Shown: positions 16,143-24,885, counted from the stretch's first letter. The stretch is 64,000 nucleotides of DNA from Methylopila sp. Yamaguchi (GCF_002897035.1 NZ_BAUX01000008.1:62001-126000), one strand, 5' to 3'. The notes: generated from the sequence alone by a model not told the origin. Program-made: numbers and translations.

Positions 16143-17321
16143 ATGCCCACCCTCGCCGATTGTCTCGCACGCCGCGACAACACGCTGGCGGCGGTCCGCA
16201 TGTTGGGCGCTTCGGCGGTGCTGTGGGCGCACGCCTGGGTCGTGACGACGCCGGGGATCGCGACGCGCGACTACGCCCACGTGTTCGCGTTCTCGCTGGA
16301 TTTCCATGGGGTGCACGCCTTCTTCGCGCTCTCCGGCCTGCTGCTCGCCCGCAGCTATCTCACGCGGCCCGATCTCCTGCGCTTCGTCGTCGCGCGCATC
16401 GTGCGCTACGTGCCGGCGATCCTGGTTTCCGCGCTCGTCGCGGCGTTCGTGCTCGGCCCGCTCGTGACGCGGCTGAGCCTCGCCGACTATTTCGGTTCGG
16501 CCGCCCCGGTCCTGTTCGTGCTGAAGGTCGCAACACTGCTGAACGTCAACGCGACGCTGCCCGGCGTGTTCGACGGCAACGTCAAGCCGAGCCTGCTCTA
16601 CATCCCGCTCTGGACCGTGCACTACGAGTTCGTGTTCGCCGTCGCGCTGGGCGTCGCCGGCGCTCTCGGCCTGCTGAAGCGGAAGCCGCTGGTGCTGGCT
16701 GGCCTCGGCCTGATCCTCGCGATCAACGTCGTCTGGTTCTGGAACGGCGAGGCCGCACATCTCGCGCTCGGCTCGCCGCATCACCTCGTCCGCTTCGGCT
16801 CGACCTTCGGCCTGGGGGTCGCCATGGCGGTCTTCGCTGACCGGATCCCGGTTTCGAACCGCATCCTCGCCGGGATCGCGGCCGTCTGCGTCCCTCTCGC
16901 CTTCACGCCGCTCGCGGCCCTCGCGGGCATGATCCTGATCGCTTACGCGATCCTCTGCGTCGGGTTCACGTCGTTCCCGCTCGCCCGGCCGCTCGCTGCC
17001 CTCGGCGCATGGTCCTACGGCTTCTATGTCTGGGGCTATCTGATCGAGCAGACGCTGGCCTACGCGGCGCCCCAGCTCGGGGGCTGGCCCGTGTTCCTGA
17101 CCACCCTCCCCCTCGCGCTCGCCGCCGGCTGGCTGTCCTGGCGGTTCATCGAACGGCCCACGCTGGGATGGACCGCGCCGATCACCGCCGTCCTCCGCCG
17201 GCTGATCCCCGGCGTCGCGCCGGACCGGCGGGCGGCGGACGCCGCGCCTCGGGCGACGCCCGGCGACGGCTGGATCAATCCGAAGATCAGTCCCAAACCG
17301 GAGCCCACGAGGGCGAAGTGA
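16143..17321 (+). CDS. Acyltransferase 3 family membrane protein
   Basis: 392 residues with ten or so hydrophobic segments. The OafA/acyltransferase-3 fold is shown by 'VRMLGASAVLWAHAWVV' (residues 18-34, carrying the conserved His), 'FHGVHAFFALSGLLLARSY' (residues 56-75) and 'RIVRYVPAILVSALV' near residue 85. Family members transfer acetyl or other acyl groups to exopolysaccharide, O-antigen or other envelope glycans at the inner membrane. There is no glycan cluster around it to suggest a substrate. The 3' end overlaps the convergent aldo/keto reductase gene by 35 bp. No strong Shine-Dalgarno at the start. Confidence 0.9.
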   Translation: MPTLADCLARRDNTLAAVRMLGASAVLWAHAWVVTTPGIATRDYAHVFAFSLDFHGVHAFFALSGLLLARSYLTRPDLLRFVVARIVRYVPAILVSALVAAFVLGPLVTRLSLADYFGSAAPVLFVLKVATLLNVNATLPGVFDGNVKPSLLYIPLWTVHYEFVFAVALGVAGALGLLKRKPLVLAGLGLILAINVVWFWNGEAAHLALGSPHHLVRFGSTFGLGVAMAVFADRIPVSNRILAGIAAVCVPLAFTPLAALAGMILIAYAILCVGFTSFPLARPLAALGAWSYGFYVWGYLIEQTLAYAAPQLGGWPVFLTTLPLALAAGWLSWRFIERPTLGWTAPITAVLRRLIPGVAPDRRAADAAPRATPGDGWINPKISPKPEPTRAK

Positions 17322-18129
17322 TCCGTCCCTCGGGCGTGCCGAGGCCCGAGATCGTCGCCATCTCCGCCTCGCTGAGGGTGAAGTCGAACACGTCAAAATT
17401 ATCCCTCACACGCTCGATCTTCGAGGAGCGTGGGATGGCGATGACGCGGTCGAGCTGCAGCGCCCAGCGCAGCGCCACCTGCGTCGGCGACTTGGCGTGC
17501 GCCTTGGCGATCGCCTTGATGGCCGGCGTCTCGTTCACTCTCCCCTGCGCAATCGGGCTGTAGGCGGTCAGCGCCATGCCCTGCGCGTCGAGCTCGGCCT
17601 TGAGCTTCGACTGATCGATCAACGGGTGGAACTCGACCTGGTTGGTGACGAGCGGCGCGTCCGAGAGCGCGACAGCCTCGCGCACCTGAGCCACCGTGAA
17701 GTTCGACAGTCCGATGTGCTTGGTCATCCCGGAGGCGCGCACCGCGTTCAGCGCCCCGATCGTCTCCCTGAGCGGGACAGCCGGGTTCGGCCAATGCAGC
17801 AGCAGCAGGTCGAGGTGGTCGACATGCAGCCGCTTCAGGCTCTCCTCGGCCGAGCGTTCGAGATCGCCCGACCGGAAGCGATCGGTCCAGACCTTGGTCG
17901 TCAGGAAGTACTCGTCGCGTGGGACCCCGCCGGCCTTGAGACCCTGCCCAACCTCCGCCTCGTTGCCATAGGCCTGCGCGGTGTCGACGTGGCGGTAGCC
18001 GAGCTTGAGCGCCTCGGCGACCATCTGACGCGCGACGTCGTCCTTCAGCTGCCAGGTCCCGAAGCCCAGGGCGGGGATCCCGGCGCCGTTCGCGGAAACG
18101 AGGGGCGTTTTGTGGGTCGTGGCGACCAT
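17287..18129 (-). CDS. Aldo/keto reductase
   Basis: 280 residues, the size of AKR5-like 2,5-diketo-gluconate reductases, NADPH-dependent (beta/alpha)8 enzymes acting on aldehydes and ketones. Signatures: 'GFGTWQL' near residue 22, 'GYRHVDTAQAYGNEAEVGQGL' split around residues 45-66 (catalytic Asp and Tyr), 'LTTKVW' with the catalytic Lys, 'DLLLLHWPNP' with the catalytic His near residue 110, and 'AIPRSSKIERVRDNF' for cofactor phosphate near residue 235. It ends inside the 3' end of the convergent acyltransferase gene. Substrate not predictable. Confidence 0.95.
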   Translation of the reverse strand: MVATTHKTPLVSANGAGIPALGFGTWQLKDDVARQMVAEALKLGYRHVDTAQAYGNEAEVGQGLKAGGVPRDEYFLTTKVWTDRFRSGDLERSAEESLKRLHVDHLDLLLLHWPNPAVPLRETIGALNAVRASGMTKHIGLSNFTVAQVREAVALSDAPLVTNQVEFHPLIDQSKLKAELDAQGMALTAYSPIAQGRVNETPAIKAIAKAHAKSPTQVALRWALQLDRVIAIPRSSKIERVRDNFDVFDFTLSEAEMATISGLGTPEGRITSPSWAPVWD

Positions 18130-18299
18130 GGGCTCGTCCTTCCGTTCAGGCCGGACGTCTCAAGCCCGTCGCGCGGCGACGTCAGCGCGAGGCCCGGCCG
18201 AGGATCGGTGTCGGACGACAGTTAGGGCGGCCCCGACCGATATCAGGGCCGGGAGTTGCAGAAGGCCAGCGGCGACGCTTCCTGAGCCCAGAGGGGCGC

Positions 18300-19118
18300 T
18301 CAGAGCCCCGTCGCGGCGAAGCGGCGCCAAGCGGCTGTGTTGCCGACGAAGACGTTGCGGTCGACGTTGCCGGTCACGCCGCCGATGCGGCCGGTCGCCG
18401 TGTGCTGCCAGAGCGTGAAGTTGCGCGAGAGATGGTAGCGGATGCTCGGGTGTCCGGCGACGCTCCGCAGCCAGAAGTGATAGTTCGGGAACGCCCCGAC
18501 CAGCACGTCGCGGTGGAAGTCGACGCTGGTGTAGATCGCGGGGCGCTTGCCGTAGTGCCGCTCGATCGTGCGGAGGAACACCGACATCTCGCGGAGGATC
18601 TCCTCCCGCGGCGGCCGGCGCTTGCAGCTCGGCGAATCCGGGTTCCACTCCATGTCGAGCACCATGGGGAGCGCATTCGGGTCCACCGGCACGTTGGCCT
18701 TGAACCACGCCGCCTGCTCGGCGCCGGTGCGGCAGAAATAATAGAAGTGATAGGCGCCGCGCGGCACGCCGGCGGCCCTGGCCCCCGCCCAGTTTTCGGC
18801 GAAGCGGTCGTCCACCCGGTCGCCGCCTTCGGTGGCCTTGATGTAGGCGAAGCTCGCGCCCGCGGCAGCGACCCCCGACCAGTCGATCGAGCCCTGGTAC
18901 TTCGCGACGTCGATGCCGTGAATGGGGTGGTCGTCCGGCGTGGTGACGGCGCCGGTGAGCGGCGAGCCGAGGCCGACGGTCGGACCGACGTCGGTGTGGA
19001 GCGCCGTGCGCTCGATCTCCGGTCCGACGGTCGAGCAGGCGCTCAACGCCGACGCCACGGCGATGGCGAGACCCGCGCGCAAGGCGCGGCCCGCCAGCGA
19101 TCCCCCGATGCGGCCCAT
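18300..19118 (-). CDS. GH25 lysozyme-like lipoprotein
   Basis: 272 residues from the ATG at 19118, chosen over an upstream TTG because GAGGATGAG lies just before it. The first 25 residues are a lipoprotein signal ending in the lipobox LSAC. The catalytic domain is glycoside hydrolase family 25, with 'GIDVAKYQGSIDW' near residue 72, 'FAYIKATEGGDRVDDRF' near residue 92, 'GAYHFYYFCR' and 'PMVLDMEW' near residue 150, providing the acidic pair expected for muramidase action on peptidoglycan. An envelope-anchored wall-remodelling hydrolase is the natural reading. The lipid anchor and family are seen; activity is inferred. Confidence 0.92.
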   Translation of the reverse strand: MGRIGGSLAGRALRAGLAIAVASALSACSTVGPEIERTALHTDVGPTVGLGSPLTGAVTTPDDHPIHGIDVAKYQGSIDWSGVAAAGASFAYIKATEGGDRVDDRFAENWAGARAAGVPRGAYHFYYFCRTGAEQAAWFKANVPVDPNALPMVLDMEWNPDSPSCKRRPPREEILREMSVFLRTIERHYGKRPAIYTSVDFHRDVLVGAFPNYHFWLRSVAGHPSIRYHLSRNFTLWQHTATGRIGGVTGNVDRNVFVGNTAAWRRFAATGL

Positions 19119-19180
19119 GCGGCTCTCATCCTCGTCCCGAACGCGTTGCAAACTCTAGGATGAAAACGGTGATCCGTCGA

Positions 19181-19354
19181 TCAGGGACGAAGCGCCGCCA
19201 AACGGTCGGCGTGCTCCTGCAGTGCGGCCGCCGCGACGACGTCCGCGACCTCCGGGGAGACGGCCGGCGCCCGGTCGATCTCGAGCATCAGGACGAGGAC
19301 AAGCGTCGCGAACACCGCCGCGCCCGTCAGGCGCCCCCGTGGGCTCTCGCTCAT
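19181..19354 (-). CDS. Small single-helix protein (57 residues)
   Basis: Opens at the ATG at 19354 behind a strong GAGGGAGGA ribosome binding site. After a short basic N-terminus (MSESPRGRLTG) it has one hydrophobic stretch (AAVFATLVLVLMLEI) followed by an Ala/Val/Asp-rich tail ending in 'HADRLAALRP'. It stands between mgtE and the GH25 gene in the same direction. No family recognised; the ribosome binding site and coherent topology are the evidence. Confidence 0.5.
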   Translation of the reverse strand: MSESPRGRLTGAAVFATLVLVLMLEIDRAPAVSPEVADVVAAAALQEHADRLAALRP

Positions 19355-19451
19355 CCCGTCCTCCCTCGCTTTGGTGAATCATTCCTCGCCAGCAAAGGCC
19401 AAGAACGTGGCGAAAGGGTTAATCCTCCGCTCACCATGTCGCGCGGCAGGC

Positions 19452-20867
19452 TCAGCCGAGGCCGAACCACCAGGTCGCGAGACCAAGAAACGAGAAGAAG
19501 CCCACGGTGTCGGTGACGGTCGTGAGGAAGACGCCGGAGGCGACCGCCGGGTCGGCCTTCAGGCGATCGAGCGCGAGCGGGATGAGGATGCCGAACAGGC
19601 CGGCGCACAGCATATTGACCACCATGGCGGTGGCGATGATGACGCCGAGCTGGTGGTTCTGGAACCAGCCGCCGGCGGCGAGCCCCAGGAGCACCGCCAG
19701 CGCCGACCCGTTGGCGAGGCCCACCAGCGCCTCGCGTCGCACCAGCCGCCGGGCGTTGTGGCCGCCGATCTCGCGGGTCGCGAGCGCGCGCACCGCGACC
19801 GTCATCGCCTGGGTGCCGGCGTTGCCGCCCATGGAGGCTACGATCGGCATCAGCACCGCGAGCGCCACCATGTGCTCGATGGTGGCCTCGAACAGGCCGA
19901 TCACGCTCGCGGAGAGGAACGCCGTGCAGAGATTGACCACCAGCCACGGGATGCGGCTACGGGCGGTGTAGAGCACCGTGTCCGAAATTTCCTCGTCGCC
20001 GGTCACGCCGCCGAGCGCGCGCAGGTCCTCGTCGGCCTCCTCCTCGATCACGTCGAGGATGTCGTCGACCATCAGCACGCCGACGAGGCGGTCGGCGTCG
20101 TCGAGCACGGCCGCGGAGACGAGGTTGTAGCGCTCGAACAGGCGCGCCGCCTCCTCCTGGTCGGCGGTGGCGCGCACCGTGCGCGGATCGTCGTCGAGGA
20201 TGTCGGCGAGCAGCGAGGTGCGCCGCGCCCTGAGCAGCTTGTCGAGCGGCGCCGCGCCCAGCAGCTTGTACGCCGGGTCGACCACGAAGATCTCGTAGAA
20301 GGTGTCCGGCAGGCCCGGCGTGTCGGCGAGGTAGTCGATGACGTGGCCGACGGTCCAGAAGGGCGGCGCCGCGACGAACTCCGTCTGCATGCGCCGGCCG
20401 GCGCTCTCCTCGGGGAAGTCGAGGCTGCGGGTGAGCGCCACACGGTCCGGCCCAGGCAGCCGGTCGAGGATGAGAGCGCGGTCGGCCTCGTCCAGGTCCT
20501 CGAGGATGTAGACCGCGTCGTCCGAATCCAGGTCGCGGACGCCTTCGGCGACGGTCTCGGGAGGCAGCTCCTCAAGCAGCTGGACGCGGACCGTCTCGTC
20601 GATCTCGGTCAGCGCGGTGAAGTCGAAGTCCTTGCCGAGCAGCCCGATCAGCTTCGGCCGGTCGTCGTGCTCCAGCGCCTCGATCAGGTCGCCGACGTCG
20701 GATTCGTGGAGATCGCCGACGAGTTCCTTAAGCCGCGCCTCGTCCCCGGCCGCGATCGCCGCGGCGACCGTTTCGACGAAGGCGTGGGAGAGCCGCCCCT
20801 CCTCGTCGCGAAACGCGGTTTCGGCCGTGATCTCTTCGGGGTCGCGCGTTTCGACGTCAGCGGTCAT
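19452..20867 (-). CDS. mgtE: Magnesium transporter MgtE
   Basis: 471 residues with the standard MgtE order: an acidic N-terminal superhelical domain (residues about 30-160, for example 'LHESDVGDLIEALEHDDRPKL' in part), a CBS pair (about 165-290, with 'LLVDD/LMVDDILDVIEEEADEDL') and a five-helix membrane domain from about residue 310 with the conserved pore segments 'VLMPIVASMGGNAGTQAMTV' (in part) and 'ALVGLANGSALAVLLGLAAG' (in part). It is a homodimeric Mg2+ channel closed by Mg2+ binding to the cytosolic domains. Single gene, divergent from the DUF2235 gene. Confidence 0.96.
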   Translation of the reverse strand: MTADVETRDPEEITAETAFRDEEGRLSHAFVETVAAAIAAGDEARLKELVGDLHESDVGDLIEALEHDDRPKLIGLLGKDFDFTALTEIDETVRVQLLEELPPETVAEGVRDLDSDDAVYILEDLDEADRALILDRLPGPDRVALTRSLDFPEESAGRRMQTEFVAAPPFWTVGHVIDYLADTPGLPDTFYEIFVVDPAYKLLGAAPLDKLLRARRTSLLADILDDDPRTVRATADQEEAARLFERYNLVSAAVLDDADRLVGVLMVDDILDVIEEEADEDLRALGGVTGDEEISDTVLYTARSRIPWLVVNLCTAFLSASVIGLFEATIEHMVALAVLMPIVASMGGNAGTQAMTVAVRALATREIGGHNARRLVRREALVGLANGSALAVLLGLAAGGWFQNHQLGVIIATAMVVNMLCAGLFGILIPLALDRLKADPAVASGVFLTTVTDTVGFFSFLGLATWWFGLG

Positions 20868-21035
20868 GCGCCCTCGAACCCGGTTGCAGGATTTTGAAGA
20901 TCCTCGCGGGGTTTAGGTCTTATGCCGCGACGCGGCAACCGCAAGACGAAACGGAAGATCCGACCGACTTGCTTTACACGCAAAGCGTGCACATCCTGAG
21001 AAACTCAATCATTCGACTCTCGGGGGAGACGCGAA

Positions 21036-22607
21036 ATGACCGATCGGGTGGTGTGCTGCGACGGCACCTGGAACACGCCGGACGACGTCGACGACGGTCT
21101 GCCGGCGGCCACCAACGTCCACAAGATCTACAGCGCCCTGGCCGATCGCGATCCCCGCAAGAGCTACTACCATCCGGGCGTCGGAACGGGCGGCGGCTGG
21201 TGGACCCGGGTCGCCGGCGGAGCCGCGGGCGTCGGCCTGACCAAAAACGTGAAGAGCGCCTACCGGTGGCTCGCCGACGCCTATGAACCCGGCGATCGGA
21301 TCTGGCTGTTCGGCTTCAGCCGCGGCGCCTTCACCGTGCGGTCGCTCAGCGGGATGATCTCGCGCTGCGGCCTGCCCGACCTCGGCGGGCTGTCGGACGA
21401 CGCGATCTGGGCCGCGGTGGACGGCGCCTTCGACTACCGCGCGCGCAAGGACGACGTGATCTCCACCAAGACGCGCCCTGCGAAGGGCGTCGCTCTGGGA
21501 CAGCCCGTCAAGGGAAAGACGCCCATCCACTTCATCGGCGTGTGGGACACGGTCGGCGCGCTCGGCATTCCCGACGACATGGCGCTGCTCAACCTGATCG
21601 ACGACCCGTCGCGCTACGAGTTCCACGACACCGACCTCAGCCCGAACGTCGTTCACGCCCGCCATGCGATCGCAATCGACGAGCGCCGCCAGAGCTTCAC
21701 GCCGACGCTGTGGTCCGACACGCCCCCGAAACAGAACCTGAAGCAACGCTGGTTTCCGGGCGTCCACGCCGACGTCGGCGGCGGCTACGGCCAGACCGGG
21801 CTGTCGGACGGCGCCCTTGCCTGGATGATGGAGGAGGCGAAGGCCGAGGGCCTCGCCTTCCGGGCCGGAGCCGAGTCGCAGCTCAAGCCGGACCCGCGCG
21901 GCCTGCTGCACGATTCGCGCACCGGCGTGTTCAGGACGCTGAAGTCGCGGCCGCGCGAGGTCCCGAGCTTCGCCGACCCCGCCGCGCCGCTGCACGACTC
22001 CGCGCGGGACCGACACGGGAATCCGCCGCTAAGCCAGCTCTCTTATTGGCCGACCGCCACTCTCCCGAAGCCTGCCGCCAAGGCGCGGTCCTCGGCGACC
22101 GTGGACGTCTTCGCCCGCGATCCCTGGAACGCCACGGGACTGTTCCTGGAGGCCGGCGCGCCTTACGCCTTCGCCGCGACCGGCCAGTGGCTGGACAAGT
22201 CGATCCCTTCAGGCCCTACGGGTTCGGACGACGGCGAATTTCACCTCGGCGAGGCGGTGCACGCCCTGCTCGCCGGCTGGGGCAAGGCCGAGCAGGTCTA
22301 CAAGAGGCTGACCGGCAACCAGCACGCCGACTTCTGGCTGACGAAGCGGGAGGAGGCCTTGGGCTGGTTCGCGCTCGTCGGCGTCGTCGCGAGCGGCGCG
22401 TGGATCGACGAAGCGGGCGTGGAGATCGGGCGGCCCCTGCGGCGGGAGGCGAAGCCGATGATCCTGCAACACGAGACCTTCCTGATCGGCGCCAAGGCGA
22501 CCTTCACGCCGCGCGCCTCCGGCTATCTCTACTGCTTCGCCAACGACACCTGGCAAACCTACGACAACAACAGCGGCAGCGTCCGGCTGACCGTGACGCG
22601 CCTCTGA
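21036..22607 (+). CDS. DUF2235 hydrolase with a C-terminal LecA-like lectin domain
   Basis: 523 residues, good Shine-Dalgarno (GGGGGAGA). Residues 1-330 are a DUF2235 alpha/beta hydrolase: 'VVCCDGTWNTPDD' at the start, the nucleophile motif GFSRGAF (Ser95), 'GVWDTVGALG' near residue 170 and 'WFPGVHADVGGGY' near residue 240, as in Tle1-type phospholipases. From about residue 350 a separate beta-sandwich domain follows; its end, NDTWQTYDNNSGS (residues 503-515), matches position for position the calcium-site segment of Pseudomonas LecA (NDVPGTYGNNSGS), keeping Asp504, Thr508, Asn511 and Asn512. There is no signal peptide, no type VI secretion gene and no candidate immunity gene beside it. The two-domain architecture is an observation; phospholipase and sugar-binding activity are inferences. 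Confidence 0.9.
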   Translation: MTDRVVCCDGTWNTPDDVDDGLPAATNVHKIYSALADRDPRKSYYHPGVGTGGGWWTRVAGGAAGVGLTKNVKSAYRWLADAYEPGDRIWLFGFSRGAFTVRSLSGMISRCGLPDLGGLSDDAIWAAVDGAFDYRARKDDVISTKTRPAKGVALGQPVKGKTPIHFIGVWDTVGALGIPDDMALLNLIDDPSRYEFHDTDLSPNVVHARHAIAIDERRQSFTPTLWSDTPPKQNLKQRWFPGVHADVGGGYGQTGLSDGALAWMMEEAKAEGLAFRAGAESQLKPDPRGLLHDSRTGVFRTLKSRPREVPSFADPAAPLHDSARDRHGNPPLSQLSYWPTATLPKPAAKARSSATVDVFARDPWNATGLFLEAGAPYAFAATGQWLDKSIPSGPTGSDDGEFHLGEAVHALLAGWGKAEQVYKRLTGNQHADFWLTKREEALGWFALVGVVASGAWIDEAGVEIGRPLRREAKPMILQHETFLIGAKATFTPRASGYLYCFANDTWQTYDNNSGSVRLTVTRL

Positions 22608-22643
22608 TCTCGCCTTCCGGCGCGAAATACCGCCGCACGAATC

Positions 22644-22678
22644 AAAAGACCCCGGAAGCTGGGCTTCCGGGGTCTTTT
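22644..22678. terminator. Rho-independent terminator
   Basis: Perfect 15-bp inverted repeat, AAAAGACCCCGGAAG and its complement ending GGTCTTTT, around a 5-nt loop CTGGG. It ends the DUF2235 transcript 37 nt after the stop codon and, being symmetrical, can also terminate the tRNA-Leu on the opposite strand. Confidence 0.93.
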
Positions 22679-22714
22679 GCGATCGCATGAGGTAGATTGT
22701 GCGACCAGTATGTC

Positions 22715-22799
22715 TGGTGCGGTCGAGAAGACTCGAACTTCCACGGGTTGCCCCACAGCGACCTCAACGCTGCGCGTCTACCAGTTCCGCCACGACCGC
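22715..22799 (-). tRNA. tRNA-Leu (anticodon GAG)
   Basis: 85-nt class II tRNA: acceptor GCGGTCG paired with CGACCGC, D-arm 'GCGGAACTGGTAGACGC', anticodon arm CAGCG-TTGAGGT-CGCTG (anticodon GAG with U33), a long variable arm (TGGGGCAACCCG), T-arm loop TTCGAGT and encoded ACCA. It reads CUC/CUU. The terminator at 22644-22678 follows 36 nt downstream. Confidence 0.97.
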
Positions 22800-22902
22800 G
22801 ACGGCGGTGCTGATAACAAATCGATGTCGGCTCCACAAGGGCGATCGGCCGGGTTTCGCCTCCGACGAGCGGCTGTGGACAACCTGCGCCGCCGGAGCCT
22901 CG

Positions 22903-23190
22903 TCACGCCGCCGTGGCGACGGGCTCGGGCGCAGGCGTAAGGCGATCGGTCCGGCCCTTCTGGTCGCGCGTGATCATGGAAGTGATCTCCACGCCAATGC
23001 GGTCGCCGTTGACGAACACAGAGCCCCGCGCGATCGGATGGTCGTTGGCGAGGATCGTCACCGCGTCGTCGTCCTCGGTCGTCAGCTCGATCACCGCGCC
23101 GCGGCCCATGCGCAGCAGCTGATGGATCGGCATCCTCGCCGCGCCGAGCACGATGGTGAGCTCGAGGTTGACCTCGTCGATGCGCGGCAC
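22903..23190 (-). CDS. fliN: FliN-type (SpoA domain) flagellar switch protein
   Basis: 95 residues from a GTG with GGAGA 8 nt upstream. Almost the whole protein is one SpoA (surface presentation of antigens) domain: 'VNLELTIVLGAARMPIHQLLRMGRGAVIEL' (in part, residues 7-36), 'AVTILANDHPIARGSVFVNGDRIGVEITSM' (in part, residues 42-72). This is the C-ring component FliN, or a related SpoA protein. The N-terminal extension that most FliN proteins carry is missing, and no flagellar genes are nearby, so the symbol is tentative. It sits between tRNA-Leu and the divergent lipB. Confidence 0.75.
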   Translation of the reverse strand: MPRIDEVNLELTIVLGAARMPIHQLLRMGRGAVIELTTEDDDAVTILANDHPIARGSVFVNGDRIGVEITSMITRDQKGRTDRLTPAPEPVATAA

Positions 23191-23260
23191 GAAACGTCTC
23201 CGGGGGCGGCTGCGGCCGATACGCCGGCCCCCTGAAGTGCAACACAGTCGTGGTTAACGC

Positions 23261-24004
23261 ATGGTTGAGCGTCTCCCCTCCGGCCTACGCGACGGCCTCG
23301 CCGCGCGGCTGCCCGCGCCGGACGGCGCTCCTCCGGTGGACTGGCTCGTGAGCGACTCGCTGGTGGACTACCCCGCCGCCGTCGCCGCCATGGAGGCGCG
23401 CGCAGCCGCGATCGCGGAGGGGAGCGCGAACGAGCTCGTCTGGCTGCTGGAGCACCCGCCGCTCTACACCGCCGGCACGGGAGCGGACGCGGCCGACCTG
23501 GTGCAGCCCGACCGCCTGCCGGTGTTCGCGACAGGGCGCGGCGGCCAGTACACTTACCACGGGCCCGGCCAGCGCATCGCCTATGTGATGCTCGACCTTC
23601 ACCGCCGCGGCCCCGACGTGCGCCGCTACGTCGCCGCGCTCGAGGCTTGGCTGATCGCGGCGCTCGACCGATTCGGCGTGCGCGGCGAGCGTCGCGAGGA
23701 TCGGGTCGGCGTCTGGGTGCGCCGGCCCGACCGCGGGGCGCAGTCGGAAGACAAGATCGCCGCGATCGGCGTGCGGGTTCGGCGCTGGACGACCTTTCAC
23801 GGGATCAGCCTGAACGTGGAGCCCGACCTCGGTCATTACGCCGGCATCGTGCCCTGCGGCGTGCGCGATCACGGCGTGACGAGCCTCGCCGATCTCGGCC
23901 GAGTGGTGAGCATGACGGAGGTCGACATGGCGCTGCAGGAGACCTTCGAGAAGGTTTTCGGCCCCACCCGACGGGTGGAGACGATCGCGCTGTCTGGCGC
24001 CTGA
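23261..24004 (+). CDS. lipB: Lipoyl(octanoyl)transferase
   Basis: 247 residues. LipB moves octanoate from acyl carrier protein to lipoyl domains of 2-oxoacid dehydrogenases and GcvH. Motifs: '[18 protein letters not shown]' near residue 58, '[21 protein letters not shown]' (in part) near residue 90, '[17 protein letters not shown]' with the catalytic Lys near residue 165, and 'GIVPCGV' with the catalytic Cys near residue 198. The C-terminal tail is normal. The gene is divergent from the fliN-type gene with only 70 bp between; no clear Shine-Dalgarno at the ATG, so the first 10-20 residues are uncertain. Confidence 0.95.
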   Translation: MVERLPSGLRDGLAARLPAPDGAPPVDWLVSDSLVDYPAAVAAMEARAAAIAEGSANELVWLLEHPPLYTAGTGADAADLVQPDRLPVFATGRGGQYTYHGPGQRIAYVMLDLHRRGPDVRRYVAALEAWLIAALDRFGVRGERREDRVGVWVRRPDRGAQSEDKIAAIGVRVRRWTTFHGISLNVEPDLGHYAGIVPCGVRDHGVTSLADLGRVVSMTEVDMALQETFEKVFGPTRRVETIALSGA

Positions 24005-24029
24005 GCTTCGAACTCTCACCCGCTCGGGC

Positions 24030-24320
24030 TCAGGCGTCGCGCGCGATCTCGACGCGGTCGCCCTCGGGAACGGCGTGGAGCTCCGCCGCGCGGCGCTCCA
24101 CGCGCGCGACCTTGGCCTCGGGCGGGCCGGCCCGGCAGGCTTCGACGAAGGCCGCGATTCGCTCCTCGGGACCCGCGACCAGCGCCTGCACCGAGCCGTC
24201 CGCCCGGTTGCGGACCAAGCCGCGCAACCCAAGCCCGTTGGCGTTGCTTTGCGCCCAGGCGCGGTAGCCGACGCCCTGGACGCGCCCCGTGACCACGATC
24301 TCCGCCGCGACCTCCGTCAT
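24030..24320 (-). CDS. acyP: Acylphosphatase
   Basis: 96 residues, start ATG overlapping the stop of the upstream gene. The acylphosphatase signatures are 'GRVQGVGYRAWAQSNANGLG' (residues 12-31, catalytic Arg in VGYR) and 'GLVRNRADGSVQALVAG' (residues 34-50, catalytic Asn in RN). It hydrolyses the acyl-phosphate bond of small molecules and acylated enzymes. Co-transcribed with the GGCT-like gene; that pairing has no obvious common pathway. Confidence 0.95.
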   Translation of the reverse strand: MTEVAAEIVVTGRVQGVGYRAWAQSNANGLGLRGLVRNRADGSVQALVAGPEERIAAFVEACRAGPPEAKVARVERRAAELHAVPEGDRVEIARDA

Positions 24321-24778
24321 CGGTACCCGCCCTGCGCCGCGGGCCCGCCGCGCGCGCCCGATGAAAACCGCCTGAGCTCGGCCAGATAGGGCTCGGGCAG
24401 CCCCCATTCGACCGCCGCCGGGATCACCATCTCGCTCATGTAGCCGGAGACGGCGATCCCGGGCTGGACGTGCCGCGAGACGTAGACGATGGCGCTGCGC
24501 GCGCCCTCCGCCGACCGCACCCGCAGCCGTTCCTTGCGATAAAGCCCCATGGCGACCCGCTCGAAGGCGTCGAGCGCCCACAGGTCCTTCTCCGTCAGGC
24601 GCCACAGCACGCCATGCGCGGCGGCCGCAGGGTCGCGCAGGACCGTGGCGTAGCCGTCGCGGGAGATCGCGAACCGCCAGCCGTCGAGCACCGCGGGACC
24701 GACAGGCTCCGCCATCGGGCAGCGGCGGGCCATCGACCGTCGGCACATGTTCGCGCCGTAAGCGAAATAGTGAGGCAT
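24317..24778 (-). CDS. Gamma-glutamylcyclotransferase-like protein
   Basis: 153 residues with the AIG2/GGCT beta-barrel features: 'YFAYGANM' at residues 4-11 (substrate-binding YGxN region), 'GYATVLRDPAAAAHGVLWRL' (split, residues 42-62) and 'ALDAFERVAMGLYRKERL' (residues 68-85) with the candidate catalytic Glu. Members form 5-oxoproline from gamma-glutamyl compounds or act on related amides. The ATG overlaps acyP as ATGA, so the pair is translationally coupled. Activity inferred from family only. Confidence 0.88.
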   Translation of the reverse strand: MPHYFAYGANMCRRSMARRCPMAEPVGPAVLDGWRFAISRDGYATVLRDPAAAAHGVLWRLTEKDLWALDAFERVAMGLYRKERLRVRSAEGARSAIVYVSRHVQPGIAVSGYMSEMVIPAAVEWGLPEPYLAELRRFSSGARGGPAAQGGYR

Positions 24779-24885
24779 GGGGAGAGCTTAGGGATAAATC
24801 CGGCGATGTCGAACCCTAGGCCGCCGATGACCGGCGTCGCGAAAAGGCATAGGCTCGGAGCGTTCTTCCCTACCGCCGGTCCGCG

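Noticed and set aside
21036-22607. Naming the DUF2235 protein a type VI effector
   Set aside because: No VgrG, PAAR, Hcp or immunity gene is in the window, and DUF2235 proteins also occur outside such systems.
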